Source: Qipengyuania flava
GTDB lineage: Bacteria > Pseudomonadota > Alphaproteobacteria > Sphingomonadales > Sphingomonadaceae
Direction: 5' to 3'
Length of the DNA: 64,000 bases
Assembly: GCF_019448255.1 (NCBI RefSeq)
Contig: NZ_CP080410.1
Span: 992,001-1,056,000, forward strand
A program made the position numbers and the translations under genes. The notes beneath the pieces were generated by a model, which had not been told where the DNA came from, searched no databases, and worked only from the letters and a program-made list of their open reading frames with translations. Below are positions 1 through 12,066 of the stretch, piece by piece; position 1 is the first letter of the stretch; each line of letters starts with the position of its first letter.

Positions 1-1256
1 AGTGCCTCACGCAGCGAGCCACACACGGTCGGAACTTCGGCGAGCTCTGCCGGCGGCAGGTCGTAGAGGTTCTTGTCCATGGCTTCGCCCGGGTGGATCT
101 TGTTGGTGATCCCGTCGAGGCCCGCCATCAGCAGGGCCGAGTAGGCGAGGTAGGGGTTGGCCATCGCATCGGGGAAGCGGAATTCCACGCGCTTCGCCTT
201 GTCGCCCGCACCATAGGGGATGCGGCACGAAGCGGAGCGGTTGCGCGCCGAGTAGGCGAGCAGCACGGGGGCTTCGAAGCCCGGGACCAGGCGCTTGTAG
301 CTGTTGGTCGTCGGGTTGGTGAAGGCGTTCAGCGCCTTCGCGTGCTTGATGACACCGCCGATGTAGTAAAGGCAGTTTTCGCTGAGGCCACCGTACTGGT
401 TGCCCGCAAAGGTCGGCTTGCCATCGTCCCAGATCGACATGTGGGTGTGCATGCCCGAACCGTTATCGTCCTTGATCGGCTTGGGCATGAAGGTCGCGGT
501 CTTGCCATAGATATGCGCAACCTGGTGCACGACATACTTGTAGATCTGCATGTTGTCGGCGGTTTCGACGAGCGTGCCGAAGGTGAGGCCCAGTTCGTGC
601 TGCGCGGCGGCCACCTCGTGGTGGTGCTTGTCGCAGTTGAGGCCCATTTCGATCATGGTCGAGACCATCTCGCCGCGGATGTCGACGGCGCTGTCGACCG
701 GTGCCACGGGGAAGTAGCCGCCCTTGGCGCGCGGACGGTGAGCGAGGTTGCCGCTTTCGTATTCCTTGCCCGAGTTGGTCGGCAGCTCGACATCGTCGAT
801 GGCGTAGCCCGAGCCGGCGTAGCCGTCTTCGAAGCGGACATCGTCGAACATGAAGAATTCGGCTTCGGGGCCGACATAGATCGTGTCGCCGACGCCGGTC
901 GACTTGAGGTACGCCTCGGCGCGCTTCGCGGTCGAACGCGGGTCACGGGCATACCACTCGCCGGTCGAAGGTTCGACGATGTCGCAGAAGACGATCATCA
1001 TCGGTTCGGCGCTGAACGGATCGACATAGACACGGTCGAGATCCGGCTTCAGGATCATGTCGCTTTCGTTGATGACCTTCCAGCCGGCGATCGACGAACC
1101 GTCGAACATCAGGCCGTCTTCGAGCTCGTCTTCACCGAGCACGCCTGCAACCATGGTCAGGTGCTGCCACTTGCCCTTGGGATCGGTAAAGCGCAGGTCG
1201 ACCCACTCGATACCTTCGTCCTTGATCTGTTTCAGGACGTCGCTTGCACTTGCCAT
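1..1256 (-). CDS. glnA: Glutamine synthetase type I (C-terminus outside window)
   Basis: Glutamine synthetase, which joins ammonia to glutamate using ATP in the cytoplasm. The ATG at 1256 opens a protein starting [15 protein letters not shown]. The beta-grasp region is followed by the catalytic domain with [11 protein letters not shown] (metal-binding glutamates), [13 protein letters not shown], the [13 protein letters not shown]/metal loop, and [11 protein letters not shown] with its catalytic arginines. These are class I GlnA hallmarks. The reading frame runs off the left edge after about 418 residues, of roughly 470 usual for the family, so the adenylylation-site tyrosine cannot be checked. 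It lies 57 bp downstream of glnB on the same strand. The pair is the usual alphaproteobacterial glnBA operon, probably read from the promoter candidate ahead of glnB. Confidence 0.97.
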   Translation of the reverse strand, partial: MASASDVLKQIKDEGIEWVDLRFTDPKGKWQHLTMVAGVLGEDELEDGLMFDGSSIAGWKVINESDMILKPDLDRVYVDPFSAEPMMIVFCDIVEPSTGEWYARDPRSTAKRAEAYLKSTGVGDTIYVGPEAEFFMFDDVRFEDGYAGSGYAIDDVELPTNSGKEYESGNLAHRPRAKGGYFPVAPVDSAVDIRGEMVSTMIEMGLNCDKHHHEVAAAQHELGLTFGTLVETADNMQIYKYVVHQVAHIYGKTATFMPKPIKDDNGSGMHTHMSIWDDGKPTFAGNQYGGLSENCLYYIGGVIKHAKALNAFTNPTTNSYKRLVPGFEAPVLLAYSARNRSASCRIPYGAGDKAKRVEFRFPDAMANPYLAYSALLMAGLDGITNKIHPGEAMDKNLYDLPPAELAEVPTVCGSLREA

Positions 1257-1313
1257 TAGTATTGCCTCCGTTTGAACTGAACGTGTTGTGCGGGCGCCAA
1301 GGCCCGCGGTAAC

Positions 1314-2750
<1,437 letters not shown>

Positions 2751-2761
<11 letters not shown>

Positions 2762-3104
2762 TGGAAGGGGCGAGCGCGCCGAGGTGGACGTAGCCGCTCG
2801 GGCCCTGCGGGCCGCAGGTGATCCACGCCCAGTCTCCGGCGCAATCGAGCAGCTCGACTGGCACGCCCGCTTCAAGGGTAACGCCGTCCTCGGCGTCGTC
2901 GCGCATGGCGATCTTGAGCGTAACAGGCGAATTCCCGATCGTACGGGCCTTCGGAATCACATAGTGCGCCGCGAGGTAATCCTTCGCCAGCGCGATGTGC
3001 GCCAGATCACCGCGCAGCGGCAGGGTTCCGGGTGCCGGTTTTGCAACCGGACCGGTAAGGCCGACGATACCTTCGGGAAGAGAATAGCTGTCTGACGCAG
3101 TCAC
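2751..3104 (-). CDS. SH3-like domain protein
   Basis: A 117-residue protein starting at GTG 3104 (VTASDSYSLPEG); a TTG 63 nt further up is possible but has no ribosome site. The middle region ARTIGNSPVTLKIAMRDDAEDGVTLEAGVPVELLDCAGDWAWITCG and the final GYVHLGAL resemble a bacterial SH3 fold: a valine-rich beta barrel, a W-x-W core, and a G-Y-V-H ending typical of SH3b modules. No signal peptide or membrane segment is visible, so it is probably cytoplasmic, which is unusual for wall-binding SH3b domains. It lies between an M17 aminopeptidase (75 bp upstream) and argC (11-bp overlap) on one strand. The partner or ligand is unknown. Confidence 0.65.
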
Positions 3105-3179
3105 GCTTGTTTCGGTTTCCGTATGTGAACGTTTCGCGCGCTTAACCGCGCAGGGCCGATCCCGCAAGACGCGCGGCGG

Positions 3180-4568
<1,389 letters not shown>

Positions 4569-4612
4569 ATTCTGTATCTGTCCTTTTGTTCGGTCTCGCA
4601 AAGGAAACCGCC

Positions 4613-5428
4613 ATGCGTGCGTCCCTGTTCCTCATTTCCCTCGCCCTGTCGAGTGCGGCCTGTTCCGACGGGGCCGAGTATGCCGAGGATGTCGGTGTAG
4701 ACGACAGCGCCGCAGCGGCTACGGGTGCCGCGCCATCGGGCGATGCCGCCGCAGCGGAGGCTGTGTCGTTGGAAGAGGAAAGCGAACGCTTCGTCTTCGC
4801 CTACGCATGGCCCGGGGAAGCGAGCGCGATCCCCGCGCTTGGCGAGGAATTGCAGCAGCGCGCCGACGATCTGCGCGCCGAGCTGGCGAGCCAGGCCGAC
4901 GACGACTGGAACGCGGCCGAAGGGCAGGAGTGGACCCCGCGCCAGCACAGCGCTTCGGTCGAATGGAAGGTCGTGGCGGACACGCCGCGCTTCCTCAGCC
5001 TGTCGAGCGAGATGGCGACCTATTCGGGCGGGGCGCACGGCATGTACGGCGTCAGCTCGCTGGTGTGGGACCGCGAGGCGGGTGAGGGGATGGACGGGGT
5101 CGCCCTGTTCAACTCGCCCGTTGCCCTTGAACAGGGGCTGGGCCAGCGCTTGTGCGACACGCTCAACACCGCGCGCGAACGGCGGCGCGGGATGGAAATC
5201 GAAGATGGCAGCACCGACACCTTCGACACCTGCCCCGGCCTCGACGAAGCCAGCGTGCTGGTCGGTTCGTCAAACGGCCGCACCTTCGACCGCATCACGG
5301 TCTATTTCGGGCCCTATGTCGCAGGCCCCTATGCCGAAGGCGCCTACGAGCTCGATTTCGATGTTACGGCCAGCGTGATCGACGCGGTGAAGCCCGAATA
5401 CGCAGGCGCTTTCAGCGTGCGCGGCTAG
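4613..5428 (+). CDS. DUF3298/DUF4163-type lipoprotein
   Basis: Predicted lipoprotein of 271 residues. The signal peptide MRASLFLISLALSSAAC ends in a lipobox-like SAAC, followed by an acidic/alanine linker. From about residue 60 the fold resembles the DUF4163/DUF3298 pair found in PdaC and RsiV-type proteins: a YSGGAHG hallmark near residue 140, then FDRITVYFGPYVAGPYAEGAYEL. In RsiV this region binds lysozyme; here no sigma factor or deacetylase domain is attached, so a periplasmic peptidoglycan- or ligand-binding role is only inference. Start ATG 4613 is preceded by AAAGGAAA. It is followed 41 bp later by map. Confidence 0.8.
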   Translation: MRASLFLISLALSSAACSDGAEYAEDVGVDDSAAAATGAAPSGDAAAAEAVSLEEESERFVFAYAWPGEASAIPALGEELQQRADDLRAELASQADDDWNAAEGQEWTPRQHSASVEWKVVADTPRFLSLSSEMATYSGGAHGMYGVSSLVWDREAGEGMDGVALFNSPVALEQGLGQRLCDTLNTARERRRGMEIEDGSTDTFDTCPGLDEASVLVGSSNGRTFDRITVYFGPYVAGPYAEGAYELDFDVTASVIDAVKPEYAGAFSVRG

Positions 5429-5469
5429 GCATCTCGCAATTGCGCGCCAAACACACTATGTGAGGCCGC

Positions 5470-6297
5470 ATGACCGAATATCAGGTAATCGAGGCGGACG
5501 AGACCGTCTATCGCGACGGCACCATCAAGCTGCACGGGCCGGACGGCTTCGAAGGCATGCGCAAGGCGGGCCGGCTGGCCGCCGAAATTCTCGACGAGCT
5601 CACGACCTTCGTGCAGCCGGGCGTGACCACGGGCGAGATCGACGACAAGGCGCGCACCATGATGCTCGACGCCGGCGCGGTGCCCGCAACCATGGGCTAT
5701 CGCGGCTATGCGCACAGCTGCTGCACCTCGATCAACCACGTGATCTGCCACGGCATCCCGAGCGACAAGGCGCTCAAGGACGGCGACATCGTCAACATCG
5801 ACGTGACCCCGCTGCTCGACGGCTGGCACGGCGATACGAGCCGCATGTTCTTTGCCGGCGAGCCGTCGATCAAGGCGAGGCGGCTGGTCGATGTGACCTA
5901 TGAATGCCTCATGCTCGGTATCGAGGCCGCCTCGAAGCCGGGCGCCCGCCTTGGCGATATCGGCGCGGCCATCGAAGCGCACGCGCGCCAGTTCCGCTAT
6001 GGCGTGGTGCAAGAGTTCTGCGGCCACGGCCTTGGCCGCCTGTTCCACGACGCGCCCGAAGTGATCCACGCCGCGCGCGCCGGGACCGGACCTGAACTGA
6101 AGCCCGGCATGTTTTTCACCATCGAACCGATGATCAACGCGGGCCGTCCGCACGCCAAGATCCTGCGCGACGGCTGGACCGCCGTAACCCGCGACAAGTC
6201 GCTCTCGGCGCAGTTCGAACACTCGATCGGCATCACCGAGGATGGGGTGGAGATCTTCACCGAAAGCCCCAAGGGCCTGCACCAGCCTCCTTACTGA
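5470..6297 (+). CDS. map: Methionine aminopeptidase type I
   Basis: Removes the initiator methionine from nascent proteins. The 275-residue enzyme shows the five dimetal ligands of the pita-bread fold: Asp111 (VNIDVTPL), Asp122 (HGDTSR), His186 (CGHGLGR), Glu219 (FFTIEPM) and Glu250 (AQFEHSIG), plus His94 in CHGIPS. The length is slightly above E. coli Map because of an N-terminal extension of about 18 residues (EADETVYRDGTIKLHGPDGFEG). A small membrane protein gene follows after 5 bp. Confidence 0.97.
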   Translation: MTEYQVIEADETVYRDGTIKLHGPDGFEGMRKAGRLAAEILDELTTFVQPGVTTGEIDDKARTMMLDAGAVPATMGYRGYAHSCCTSINHVICHGIPSDKALKDGDIVNIDVTPLLDGWHGDTSRMFFAGEPSIKARRLVDVTYECLMLGIEAASKPGARLGDIGAAIEAHARQFRYGVVQEFCGHGLGRLFHDAPEVIHAARAGTGPELKPGMFFTIEPMINAGRPHAKILRDGWTAVTRDKSLSAQFEHSIGITEDGVEIFTESPKGLHQPPY

Positions 6298-6302
6298 AAA
6301 CG

Positions 6303-6770
6303 ATGAAGATAATTTCGCTGGTGACGCGCGGTGTTTTCGCCGTCATTCTTACTGCCCTGCTAGCTTCCTTCGCGATTTCGCTGGGCACGGGGATCATGGT
6401 CAGCGTCTTCGGTAGCCCACAGGCTTCGCCTTCGATGGCGGGCTATTTCGAGGCCATCGGTTTCGTGGCTTTTCTCGGCATGGCAGTCGCGGTTCCTGCG
6501 GCAGCAGCGGTGGCTTTGATAGTCGAAATTCCTCACGCCATCATCGCCCGTCGCAGGCAATTGCAGCCACCACTCCACTATGCGGTTAGCATCACGGGTG
6601 CCATCGCCCTGTGGGTCGTCTTCGTAGCGATTACCACCGATGCAGGCGATATCATCGGCAACGATGACCTTGCCTTCTCGCTGATCGCGTTCGTGATAGG
6701 CGGGACTTGCTCCGCGTTCGTTTGGCGCGCCTTGGTAATTGAGGCGCGCCCAAGACCGAATTCGCTCTAG
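6303..6770 (+). CDS. Small four-TM membrane protein of unknown function
   Basis: A 155-residue protein, unrecognised. Four hydrophobic segments are visible: residues about 8-34, 48-72, 92-110 and 122-146. They are separated by a basic loop (IARRRQLQPP) that would be cytoplasmic. Codon use is visibly less GC-biased than in neighbouring map and sat-cysC (ATA, AGT and TTT-type codons are common), hinting at relaxed selection or a later arrival. It starts 5 bp after map. Its TAG stop shares the palindrome CTAG at 6767-6770 with the stop of the converging sat-cysC gene. Confidence 0.7.
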   Translation: MKIISLVTRGVFAVILTALLASFAISLGTGIMVSVFGSPQASPSMAGYFEAIGFVAFLGMAVAVPAAAAVALIVEIPHAIIARRRQLQPPLHYAVSITGAIALWVVFVAITTDAGDIIGNDDLAFSLIAFVIGGTCSAFVWRALVIEARPRPNSL

Positions 6771-8479
6771 GCAAGATACCCAAGCTTCTCCAGCTTGAGC
6801 AGAACCTGCTGCGCGGCCTGATCGATGGTGATGTCGGTCGTGTCGATCGTCATTTCCGGGTTTTCGGGCACCTCGTAAGGGTCGGAAATCCCGGTGAACT
6901 CCTTGATCACGCCCGCGCGCGCCTTGGCGTAGAGGCCCTTGCGATCGCGCGCCTCGCACACTTCGAGCGGGGTGTTGACGTGGATCTCGAGGAACCCGCC
7001 GAGCGGTTCGATCAGCTCGCGCACCACCCTCCGGCTGCCCGCATAGGGCGCGATCGGCGCGCAGATGGCGATGCCGCCGTTCTTGGTGATCTCGCTCGCA
7101 ACATAACCGATCCGCTCGATGTTGAGGTTGCGGTGCTCCTTGGAAAAGCCCAGCTCGCTCGACAGGTTCTTGCGCACGATATCGCCGTCGAGCAGCGTGA
7201 CGCGGCGTCCGCCCATTTCCATCAGCTTGGTCATCACCGCGTTGGCGATGGTCGACTTGCCGCTGCCCGAAAAGCCGGTGAAGAATAGGGTGAAACCCTG
7301 CTCGGTCAGCGGCGGATGCCGTTCGCGCAGCACTTCGACCACTTCGGGGAAGCTGAACCAGTCGGGCAATTCCAGATTGTGCTTCAGGCGGCGGCGCAGT
7401 TCGGTGCCGGAGATGTTGAGCTGGGTCTCGTTATCCTCGACCTCGTCGACCGGCGCATACTGCGCGCGCTCTTCGACATAGACCATCATCTTGAACGGCA
7501 CGAGGCTGATCTCGAGCTCCTCCTGGTGCTCCACGAACAGGTCCTGCGCGTCGTAGGGGCCGTAGAATTCCTCGCCCTTGCTGTCTTTTCCGGGGCCGGC
7601 GTGATCGCGCCCGATGATGAAATGGGTGCAGCCGAAATTCTTGCGGATGATCCCGTGCCACACGGCCTCGCGCGGTCCGGCCATGCGCATGGCGAGCGGC
7701 AGGAGCGAGAGCGCGCTGGTCTGGTCGGGATAGTGCTGCATCAGCTTTTCGTAGCAGCGCACGCGGGTGAAATAGTCGATATCGCCCGGCTTGGTGAGGC
7801 CGACCACCGGATGCAGCAGCAGGTTCGCCTCCGCCTCGCGCGCGGCGCGGAAGGTGAGCTCCTGGTGTGCCCGGTGCAGAGGGTTGCGGGTCTGGAAAGC
7901 GACCACCTTGCGCCAGCTACGCTTGGCGAACATGTCGCGCAGTTCTTGCGGACTGTGGCGGTGCTGCATGAAGTCGAAGTGGCGCGGGGCCTGCACGCCT
8001 TTCAGCTTCCCGCCGAGATAGACCGGGCCCGAATGGTTAAGGAGCCGGTCGACTTCGGGATGCTTGTCATCGGTGGTGCCCAGCACGCCCTCGCATTCGG
8101 CGCGCTTGTCGGGCGTCCATTTGTCCGAAATCGTCATGGTGGCAATCAGCACGCCTTCGCGGTCGCGCAGGGTGATGACCTCACCCTCGTTGACAGTGTC
8201 GGCAAATTCCTGGCTGACATCGAGCGTGATAGGGATCGGCCAGAGCAGCCCGTTGGCGAGCCGCATGGTCGAAACCACGGCGTCGTAGTCTTCCTTGCCC
8301 TGGAAGCCTTCGAGCGGGGAAAAGCCGCCGTTCAGCAGCAATTCGATATCGCAGAGCTGGCGCGGGGTGAGGTCCCAACTGGGCCAGTCCTTGGACCTAG
8401 CCTTCTCCTCGGCGGCCTCCTCATCGCTCAGATAGAGGTTTTTCAGCTCGCCGCCGTGCGGTTCCTTCAGTGCACCCAA
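6767..8479 (-). CDS. sat-cysC: Bifunctional sulfate adenylyltransferase / adenylylsulfate kinase
   Basis: First two steps of sulfate activation, sulfate to APS to PAPS, in one polypeptide. From the TTG at 8479 (good GGGAG site 8 nt upstream) the protein has 570 residues. A PUA-like N-terminus is followed by the homomeric ATP sulfurylase core with QTRNPLHRAH at about 196-205 and GRDHAGPG at about 290-297. An APS kinase domain with P-loop GFSGSGKST at about 402-410 and a DGDIVRKNL motif follows. An alternative TTG at 8524 is possible; no ATG lies at the N-terminus. This replaces the GTP-driven CysDN plus CysC arrangement of enteric bacteria. It converges on the small membrane gene and lies downstream of ccmAB with a 65-bp gap. 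Confidence 0.95.
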   Translation of the reverse strand: MGALKEPHGGELKNLYLSDEEAAEEKARSKDWPSWDLTPRQLCDIELLLNGGFSPLEGFQGKEDYDAVVSTMRLANGLLWPIPITLDVSQEFADTVNEGEVITLRDREGVLIATMTISDKWTPDKRAECEGVLGTTDDKHPEVDRLLNHSGPVYLGGKLKGVQAPRHFDFMQHRHSPQELRDMFAKRSWRKVVAFQTRNPLHRAHQELTFRAAREAEANLLLHPVVGLTKPGDIDYFTRVRCYEKLMQHYPDQTSALSLLPLAMRMAGPREAVWHGIIRKNFGCTHFIIGRDHAGPGKDSKGEEFYGPYDAQDLFVEHQEELEISLVPFKMMVYVEERAQYAPVDEVEDNETQLNISGTELRRRLKHNLELPDWFSFPEVVEVLRERHPPLTEQGFTLFFTGFSGSGKSTIANAVMTKLMEMGGRRVTLLDGDIVRKNLSSELGFSKEHRNLNIERIGYVASEITKNGGIAICAPIAPYAGSRRVVRELIEPLGGFLEIHVNTPLEVCEARDRKGLYAKARAGVIKEFTGISDPYEVPENPEMTIDTTDITIDQAAQQVLLKLEKLGYLA

Positions 8480-8544
8480 GGCCGTCTCTCCCGTTAGTCC
8501 TTCGTGGTTCGCACTTGGGGACAAAGCACATTATCGCCGCGCGA

Positions 8545-9198
8545 TCACCCCTCTCGTGCCGAGCGGATCGCCGCGCCGGCGACGAAGGGTGTGACTGCGC
8601 ACAGGCCGAGGCTGATCGCGGCGGCGAGGGCGATGCCTCCATCGCCGGTGGTCGAAAGCGCGCCCGCGCCGAAGATCAGGATGGGGACGGCCAGCGGAAT
8701 GACCATCAGGCCCGCCAGCGCTGCGCCGCCCCTGAGGCTGGCCGTCAGCGCGGCCACGGCAAGGCCGACTGCGGCAAGCCCCGGCGTTCCCGCCAGCAGG
8801 CCGAGAAGGACCGTGCGCGTCGTTGACCCGTCTAGGCCAAGCAGCGCGGCGGCGGGCAGGGTGGCGAGCAGCAGCAGCGGCGCAAAGGCGAGCCAGTGGG
8901 CAAGAAGCCGCACGGCCATGGCCCATTCCTCGCTCACACCGCGCAGGTGCAGCTGGTCGAACACGCCCGCCTCCAGATCGCCCGCGACCAGCTTTTCGAG
9001 CGGCAGGATCGCGGCGAGCAGCGCCGCGACCCAGATGACTCCGCCGCCGGTGCGCGCCAGCAGCTGCGCGTCCGGCCCCACCGCGAAGGGGTAGAGCATG
9101 GCGACGGCGAGGAAGAACAGCAGCGGCAGCACGCCGCCGCCGCCGCGCCCGCCGGGGAGCAGCAGGCCGAGATCACGCCTCAGGAGTGCCGCTATCAT
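8545..9198 (-). CDS. ccmB: Haem exporter permease CcmB
   Basis: Inner-membrane subunit of the CcmABCD system needed for cytochrome c maturation. It has 217 residues from ATG 9198 ([17 protein letters not shown]), with six hydrophobic segments and the CcmB-typical N-terminus LLRRDL followed by GGGGVLPLLFFLAVAMLYPFAVG. The cytoplasmic loop LEKLVAGDLEAGVFDQLHLRG is the conserved region thought to contact the CcmA ATPase. The start overlaps the ccmA stop by 4 bp (ATGA), showing translational coupling. ccmC and ccmD are not adjacent in this window. Confidence 0.93.
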   Translation of the reverse strand: MIAALLRRDLGLLLPGGRGGGGVLPLLFFLAVAMLYPFAVGPDAQLLARTGGGVIWVAALLAAILPLEKLVAGDLEAGVFDQLHLRGVSEEWAMAVRLLAHWLAFAPLLLLATLPAAALLGLDGSTTRTVLLGLLAGTPGLAAVGLAVAALTASLRGGAALAGLMVIPLAVPILIFGAGALSTTGDGGIALAAAISLGLCAVTPFVAGAAIRSAREG

Positions 9199-9776
9199 GG
9201 TGCGTACTCCGACAGGTCGATGACTTGCGGGGAGGGCAGGGCAATCGGCTGGTGCGAGGCAACCAGCGCCAGGCCTCCGCCTGCGCAATGCTCTGCAATG
9301 ATACGCTCGAACGCTGCGGTCGCGTCGCGGTCGAGCCCGTTGAGCGGTTCGTCGAGCAACCAGATCGCGCTGCCGGAATGGATCAGCCGCGCGAGCGCCG
9401 CGCGTTTTTTCTGCCCGGTCGACAGGTATCGCACCGGCACATCGAGCAGCGGTTCGAGTTGGAGCGCGGTGTAGATCGCAGCCGTGTCCGCCGCCCCGTC
9501 GAGCCGCTCCCAGAAGGCCAACGCATCGCCCAGCGGCAGGTTCGCATCGAGCGCAAGGCGTTCATCGACAAGGCTGACGGCGCCCTCGCGCTCGACCGTG
9601 CCCGCAAAGGGCCGCAGCAGCCCGCCAAGGATGCGCAGCAGGCTCGATTTGCCGATGCCGTTGGGGCCCGTGAGATGCACCGCATCGCCCGCTCCTGCCT
9701 CTAGCGAAAAGGCGCGCAGCAGCAGCCGCTCGCCGCGGCGGCAGGCAATATCCTTTGCGACGAGGCGAGCTTGCAT
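9195..9776 (-). CDS. ccmA: Haem exporter ATP-binding subunit CcmA
   Basis: ABC ATPase partner of CcmB in cytochrome c maturation. It has 193 residues from ATG 9776. Walker A is GPNGIGKSS at 37-45, the signature is LSTGQKKR (a Q-K-K variant common in CcmA), Walker B is AIWLLDEP, and the switch histidine lies in VASHQP. It is compact, as usual for CcmA (about 200 aa). It is transcribed away from the pterin dehydratase gene across 64 bp. Confidence 0.95.
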   Translation of the reverse strand: MQARLVAKDIACRRGERLLLRAFSLEAGAGDAVHLTGPNGIGKSSLLRILGGLLRPFAGTVEREGAVSLVDERLALDANLPLGDALAFWERLDGAADTAAIYTALQLEPLLDVPVRYLSTGQKKRAALARLIHSGSAIWLLDEPLNGLDRDATAAFERIIAEHCAGGGLALVASHQPIALPSPQVIDLSEYAP

Positions 9777-9840
9777 GGGCCGGAGCGATAGGCAAAAGCG
9801 CCCGCAGCGACAAGCAAGACAAATAGGAGATTCGCGCGCC

Positions 9841-10134
9841 ATGACCGTAGAGCAGCTGACCGAGGAAGAACGCGACAGCTGGCTGCGCGGCCTCAACGGA
9901 TGGTCGCTGGCGCGCGAGGGCAAGGCGATCGAGCGGACTTTCGAATTCGCTGATTTCTCGCAAGCGTTCGCCTTCATGACCCGCGTGGCAATGATTGCCG
10001 AGACGCGCGATCACCATCCCGAATGGTTCAATGTCTACAATCGCGTCGAAGTCACCCTGACCACGCATGACGCGGGCGGGTTGTCCCTGCGCGACGTGAA
10101 GATGGCGCGCAAGATCGACGCGCTCGTCGCCTAG
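9841..10134 (+). CDS. 4a-hydroxytetrahydrobiopterin dehydratase
   Basis: Pterin-4a-carbinolamine dehydratase, 97 residues. It dehydrates the 4a-hydroxy cofactor formed by aromatic amino acid hydroxylases. The family signature [19 protein letters not shown], containing the catalytic histidines, is intact at about 55-73, and the C-terminus [11 protein letters not shown] fits. Start ATG 9841 has an AGGAGA ribosome site. No phenylalanine hydroxylase lies nearby. The gene stop is only 2 bp from the end of the converging SDR gene. Confidence 0.95.
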   Translation: MTVEQLTEEERDSWLRGLNGWSLAREGKAIERTFEFADFSQAFAFMTRVAMIAETRDHHPEWFNVYNRVEVTLTTHDAGGLSLRDVKMARKIDALVA

Positions 10135-10136
10135 GC

Positions 10137-10943
10137 CTACTGGCCGAGCGGGCGCGCGCTTTCGCGGGTCTGCTTGCGTACGCGGCCCGGCAGCCAGCGC
10201 GCGGCGAAGGCCATCGACTTGGCGGTCTTGCCGACAGTCGTGTGCAGTTTCTCGCCGTGCACGGCAGCCCAGGCGGCTGCGGCGACTTCCTCGACAGGGG
10301 TGATTTCAAGGCCCGCTTCGGTAACCCGTTGGCGAATGCCTTCGTTGGTGCGGGCGTTGGGATTGTGGTCGAGCAGCGGGGTGTCGATGAAGCTCGGCAT
10401 CAGGCTTCTTACATTGATGCCGTCTTCCGCCCATTCGCCATCGAGGCTTTCGGTGATGGCGCGCACGCCGAACTTGGTCGCCGAATAGACGCTCGCGCCC
10501 GGCGTGCCGTAGATCCCCGCCGCGCTTGCCGTGTTGAGCAGGCACGAGCCGGGAGCGGTCTTCTTGAGATGCGGATGGGCTGCCTGCGCGCCGAACAGCA
10601 CGCCCTTGAGGTTGATGTCGAGGCAGCGCTCGATTTCCTCGGTGCTGTTTTCCATGAGCGATCCGCCGAGCGGAATACCCGCGTTGTTGAACAGCACGTC
10701 GATGCGCCCGCCGGTTGCGACCGAGAAGGCTTCCAGCGCTTCGTCCCAGGCGGCGCGGTCGCGCACGTCGAAGGCGTGGGAATAGACGAAACCGTTGCCG
10801 ATCAGCTCGGCGGTCTCGCGCATGCCGGCCTTGTCTATGTCGCCGAGGCCGATGAACCAGCCGCGTTCGGCAAAATACAGGGCCACGGCGCGCCCGATGC
10901 CGGAACCGCCACCAGTGATGAAAATCGCTTTGCGCTCGCTCAT
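10137..10943 (-). CDS. Short-chain dehydrogenase/reductase
   Basis: Classical SDR of 268 residues. The NAD(P)-binding motif TGGGSGIG is at residues 10-17, NNAG at about 90, the catalytic serine in NTASAAG, and the YSATK catalytic pair at about 153-157. Cofactor choice cannot be settled, although GDIDKAG after beta-2 (an Asp) favours NAD. The C-terminal extension rich in basic residues (ARWLPGRVRKQTRESARPLGQ) is longer than usual and could lie on the membrane. The substrate is not predictable. It follows the glycosylase gene (23 bp apart) on the same strand, so they may be co-transcribed. Confidence 0.88.
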   Translation of the reverse strand: MSERKAIFITGGGSGIGRAVALYFAERGWFIGLGDIDKAGMRETAELIGNGFVYSHAFDVRDRAAWDEALEAFSVATGGRIDVLFNNAGIPLGGSLMENSTEEIERCLDINLKGVLFGAQAAHPHLKKTAPGSCLLNTASAAGIYGTPGASVYSATKFGVRAITESLDGEWAEDGINVRSLMPSFIDTPLLDHNPNARTNEGIRQRVTEAGLEITPVEEVAAAAWAAVHGEKLHTTVGKTAKSMAFAARWLPGRVRKQTRESARPLGQ

Positions 10944-10966
10944 GTTCTCTCTCCCTCGTCGCGCGC

Positions 10967-11584
10967 CTAGAGCGCCGCGTTGTTGTAAGTGTGCCAGGTG
11001 AAGATGGCCATGGCGCCGCGATAGGGGCTCCATTTCTCGCCCAGCGCGCGGGTTTCCTTCTCGCTTGGGCGGGCCGGCAGTTCGAGCAGGCGCCCAACGG
11101 CTTCCTGCACCGCCAGGTCGCCCGCGGGCCATATGTCCTGCCGGCCTTCGGCAAACAGCAGGTAAATCTCGGCCGACCAGCGCCCGATGCCCTTGATCCG
11201 GGTCAGCTCGGCAATCGCCTCCTCGTCGCTTTCGGGCAGTTTCTCGATGTCGAGCTCGCCGCCCGTCACCAGTTCGCACAGGCTGCGGGCGTAGCCCTGC
11301 TTCTGGCGCGAAAGGCCGCAGGCGCGCAGTGTGTCGAAATCGCGCGCAAGCAGCTCATGCGCGTGCATCTCCTCGCCCAGTTCAGCCTCGAGCTTGTTCC
11401 AGACCGATGCTGCAGCGGCCACGCTGACCTGCTGGCCGACGATCGTGCGAAGCAGGGTCTTGTAGCCGGTGGGGCGGATACGCTCTTCGGGATAGCCGCA
11501 GCGCTCAATGGCCGATGCGACCACCGGGTCGTCTTGCGCCACCGTATCGAGATGCTGCCGCAATTGTTCGTTTGTGAGGCCCAT
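10967..11584 (-). CDS. DNA-3-methyladenine glycosylase (AlkA/HhH-GPD family)
   Basis: Base-excision repair glycosylase of 205 residues. A helix-hairpin-helix LTRIKGIGRWSAEIYLL at about 127-143 is followed by the catalytic Asp156 in WPAGDLAVQEAVG, the defining arrangement of the AlkA/MAG group. TIVGQQVSVAAA near residue 48 is also conserved. It lacks the N-terminal TATA-binding-protein-like domain of E. coli AlkA, as in the yeast MAG-like short forms. Start ATG 11584 is the first credible one; in-frame sequence upstream is unrelated. The promoter region is shared divergently with the ferredoxin gene (90 bp). Confidence 0.9.
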   Translation of the reverse strand: MGLTNEQLRQHLDTVAQDDPVVASAIERCGYPEERIRPTGYKTLLRTIVGQQVSVAAAASVWNKLEAELGEEMHAHELLARDFDTLRACGLSRQKQGYARSLCELVTGGELDIEKLPESDEEAIAELTRIKGIGRWSAEIYLLFAEGRQDIWPAGDLAVQEAVGRLLELPARPSEKETRALGEKWSPYRGAMAIFTWHTYNNAAL

Positions 11585-11674
11585 GGGCTGCGCGCTTGCC
11601 TTCCCCGCCGCGATTGAATAGCAGCCGCTCGAATAGGGTCGACCAGTGGCCCTTTGCAACCGAGGATACGCGCA

Positions 11675-11992
11675 ATGCCCAAACTGATCGTCACCACCCG
11701 CGAAGGCGAAACCAGCGAAATCGACGTCGCCGACGGCCTGACCGTGATGGAAGCGATCCGCGACAACGGCTTTGACGAGCTGCTGGCGCTGTGCGGCGGC
11801 TGCTGTTCGTGCGCGACCTGCCACGTCACGGTGGACCCGGCCTTTGCCGACAAGCTGCCGGCGATGAGCGAGGACGAGGACGACCTCCTCGAATCGACCG
11901 ACCACCGCGAAGCGACCTCGCGCCTGTCGTGCCAGATCCCGTTCACGCCGGATCTCGACGGCCTGAAGGTCACCATCGCGCCGGAAGATTGA
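11675..11992 (+). CDS. Adrenodoxin-type [2Fe-2S] ferredoxin
   Basis: Electron-transfer protein of 105 residues. Cluster ligands are Cys40, Cys46, Cys49 and Cys86 (C-x5-C-x2-C-x36-C), with two extra cysteines at 43 and 44 inside the loop [11 protein letters not shown]. The acidic patch [10 protein letters not shown] is the adrenodoxin surface used to dock reductases and P450s. ISC-type Fdx proteins and P450 ferredoxins share this fold, and no hsc or P450 gene is nearby, so the partner is open. Start ATG 11675 has GAGGA 7-8 nt upstream; a TTG 21 nt earlier is rejected. Confidence 0.93.
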   Translation: MPKLIVTTREGETSEIDVADGLTVMEAIRDNGFDELLALCGGCCSCATCHVTVDPAFADKLPAMSEDEDDLLESTDHREATSRLSCQIPFTPDLDGLKVTIAPED

Positions 11993-12009
11993 TTTTGGCT
12001 TGCGTGCGG

Positions 12010-12027
12010 TCAGGACGTTCGTCCTGA
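12010..12027. other. Hairpin after the ferredoxin gene
   Basis: TCAGGAC and GTCCTGA arms (7 bp) close on a 4-nt GTTC loop, 18 nt after the ferredoxin stop. There is no following T-tract. It may help 3'-end stability or be part of the palindromic element just downstream. Confidence 0.35.
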
Positions 12028-12066
12028 TCTTGCTGCGGCACCAGCTTTTCCCTTCCTTTTCTGTTT

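Noticed and set aside
93-1259. Long plus-strand frame opposite glnA
   Set aside because: Shadow of glutamine synthetase, whose motifs are complete on the minus strand.
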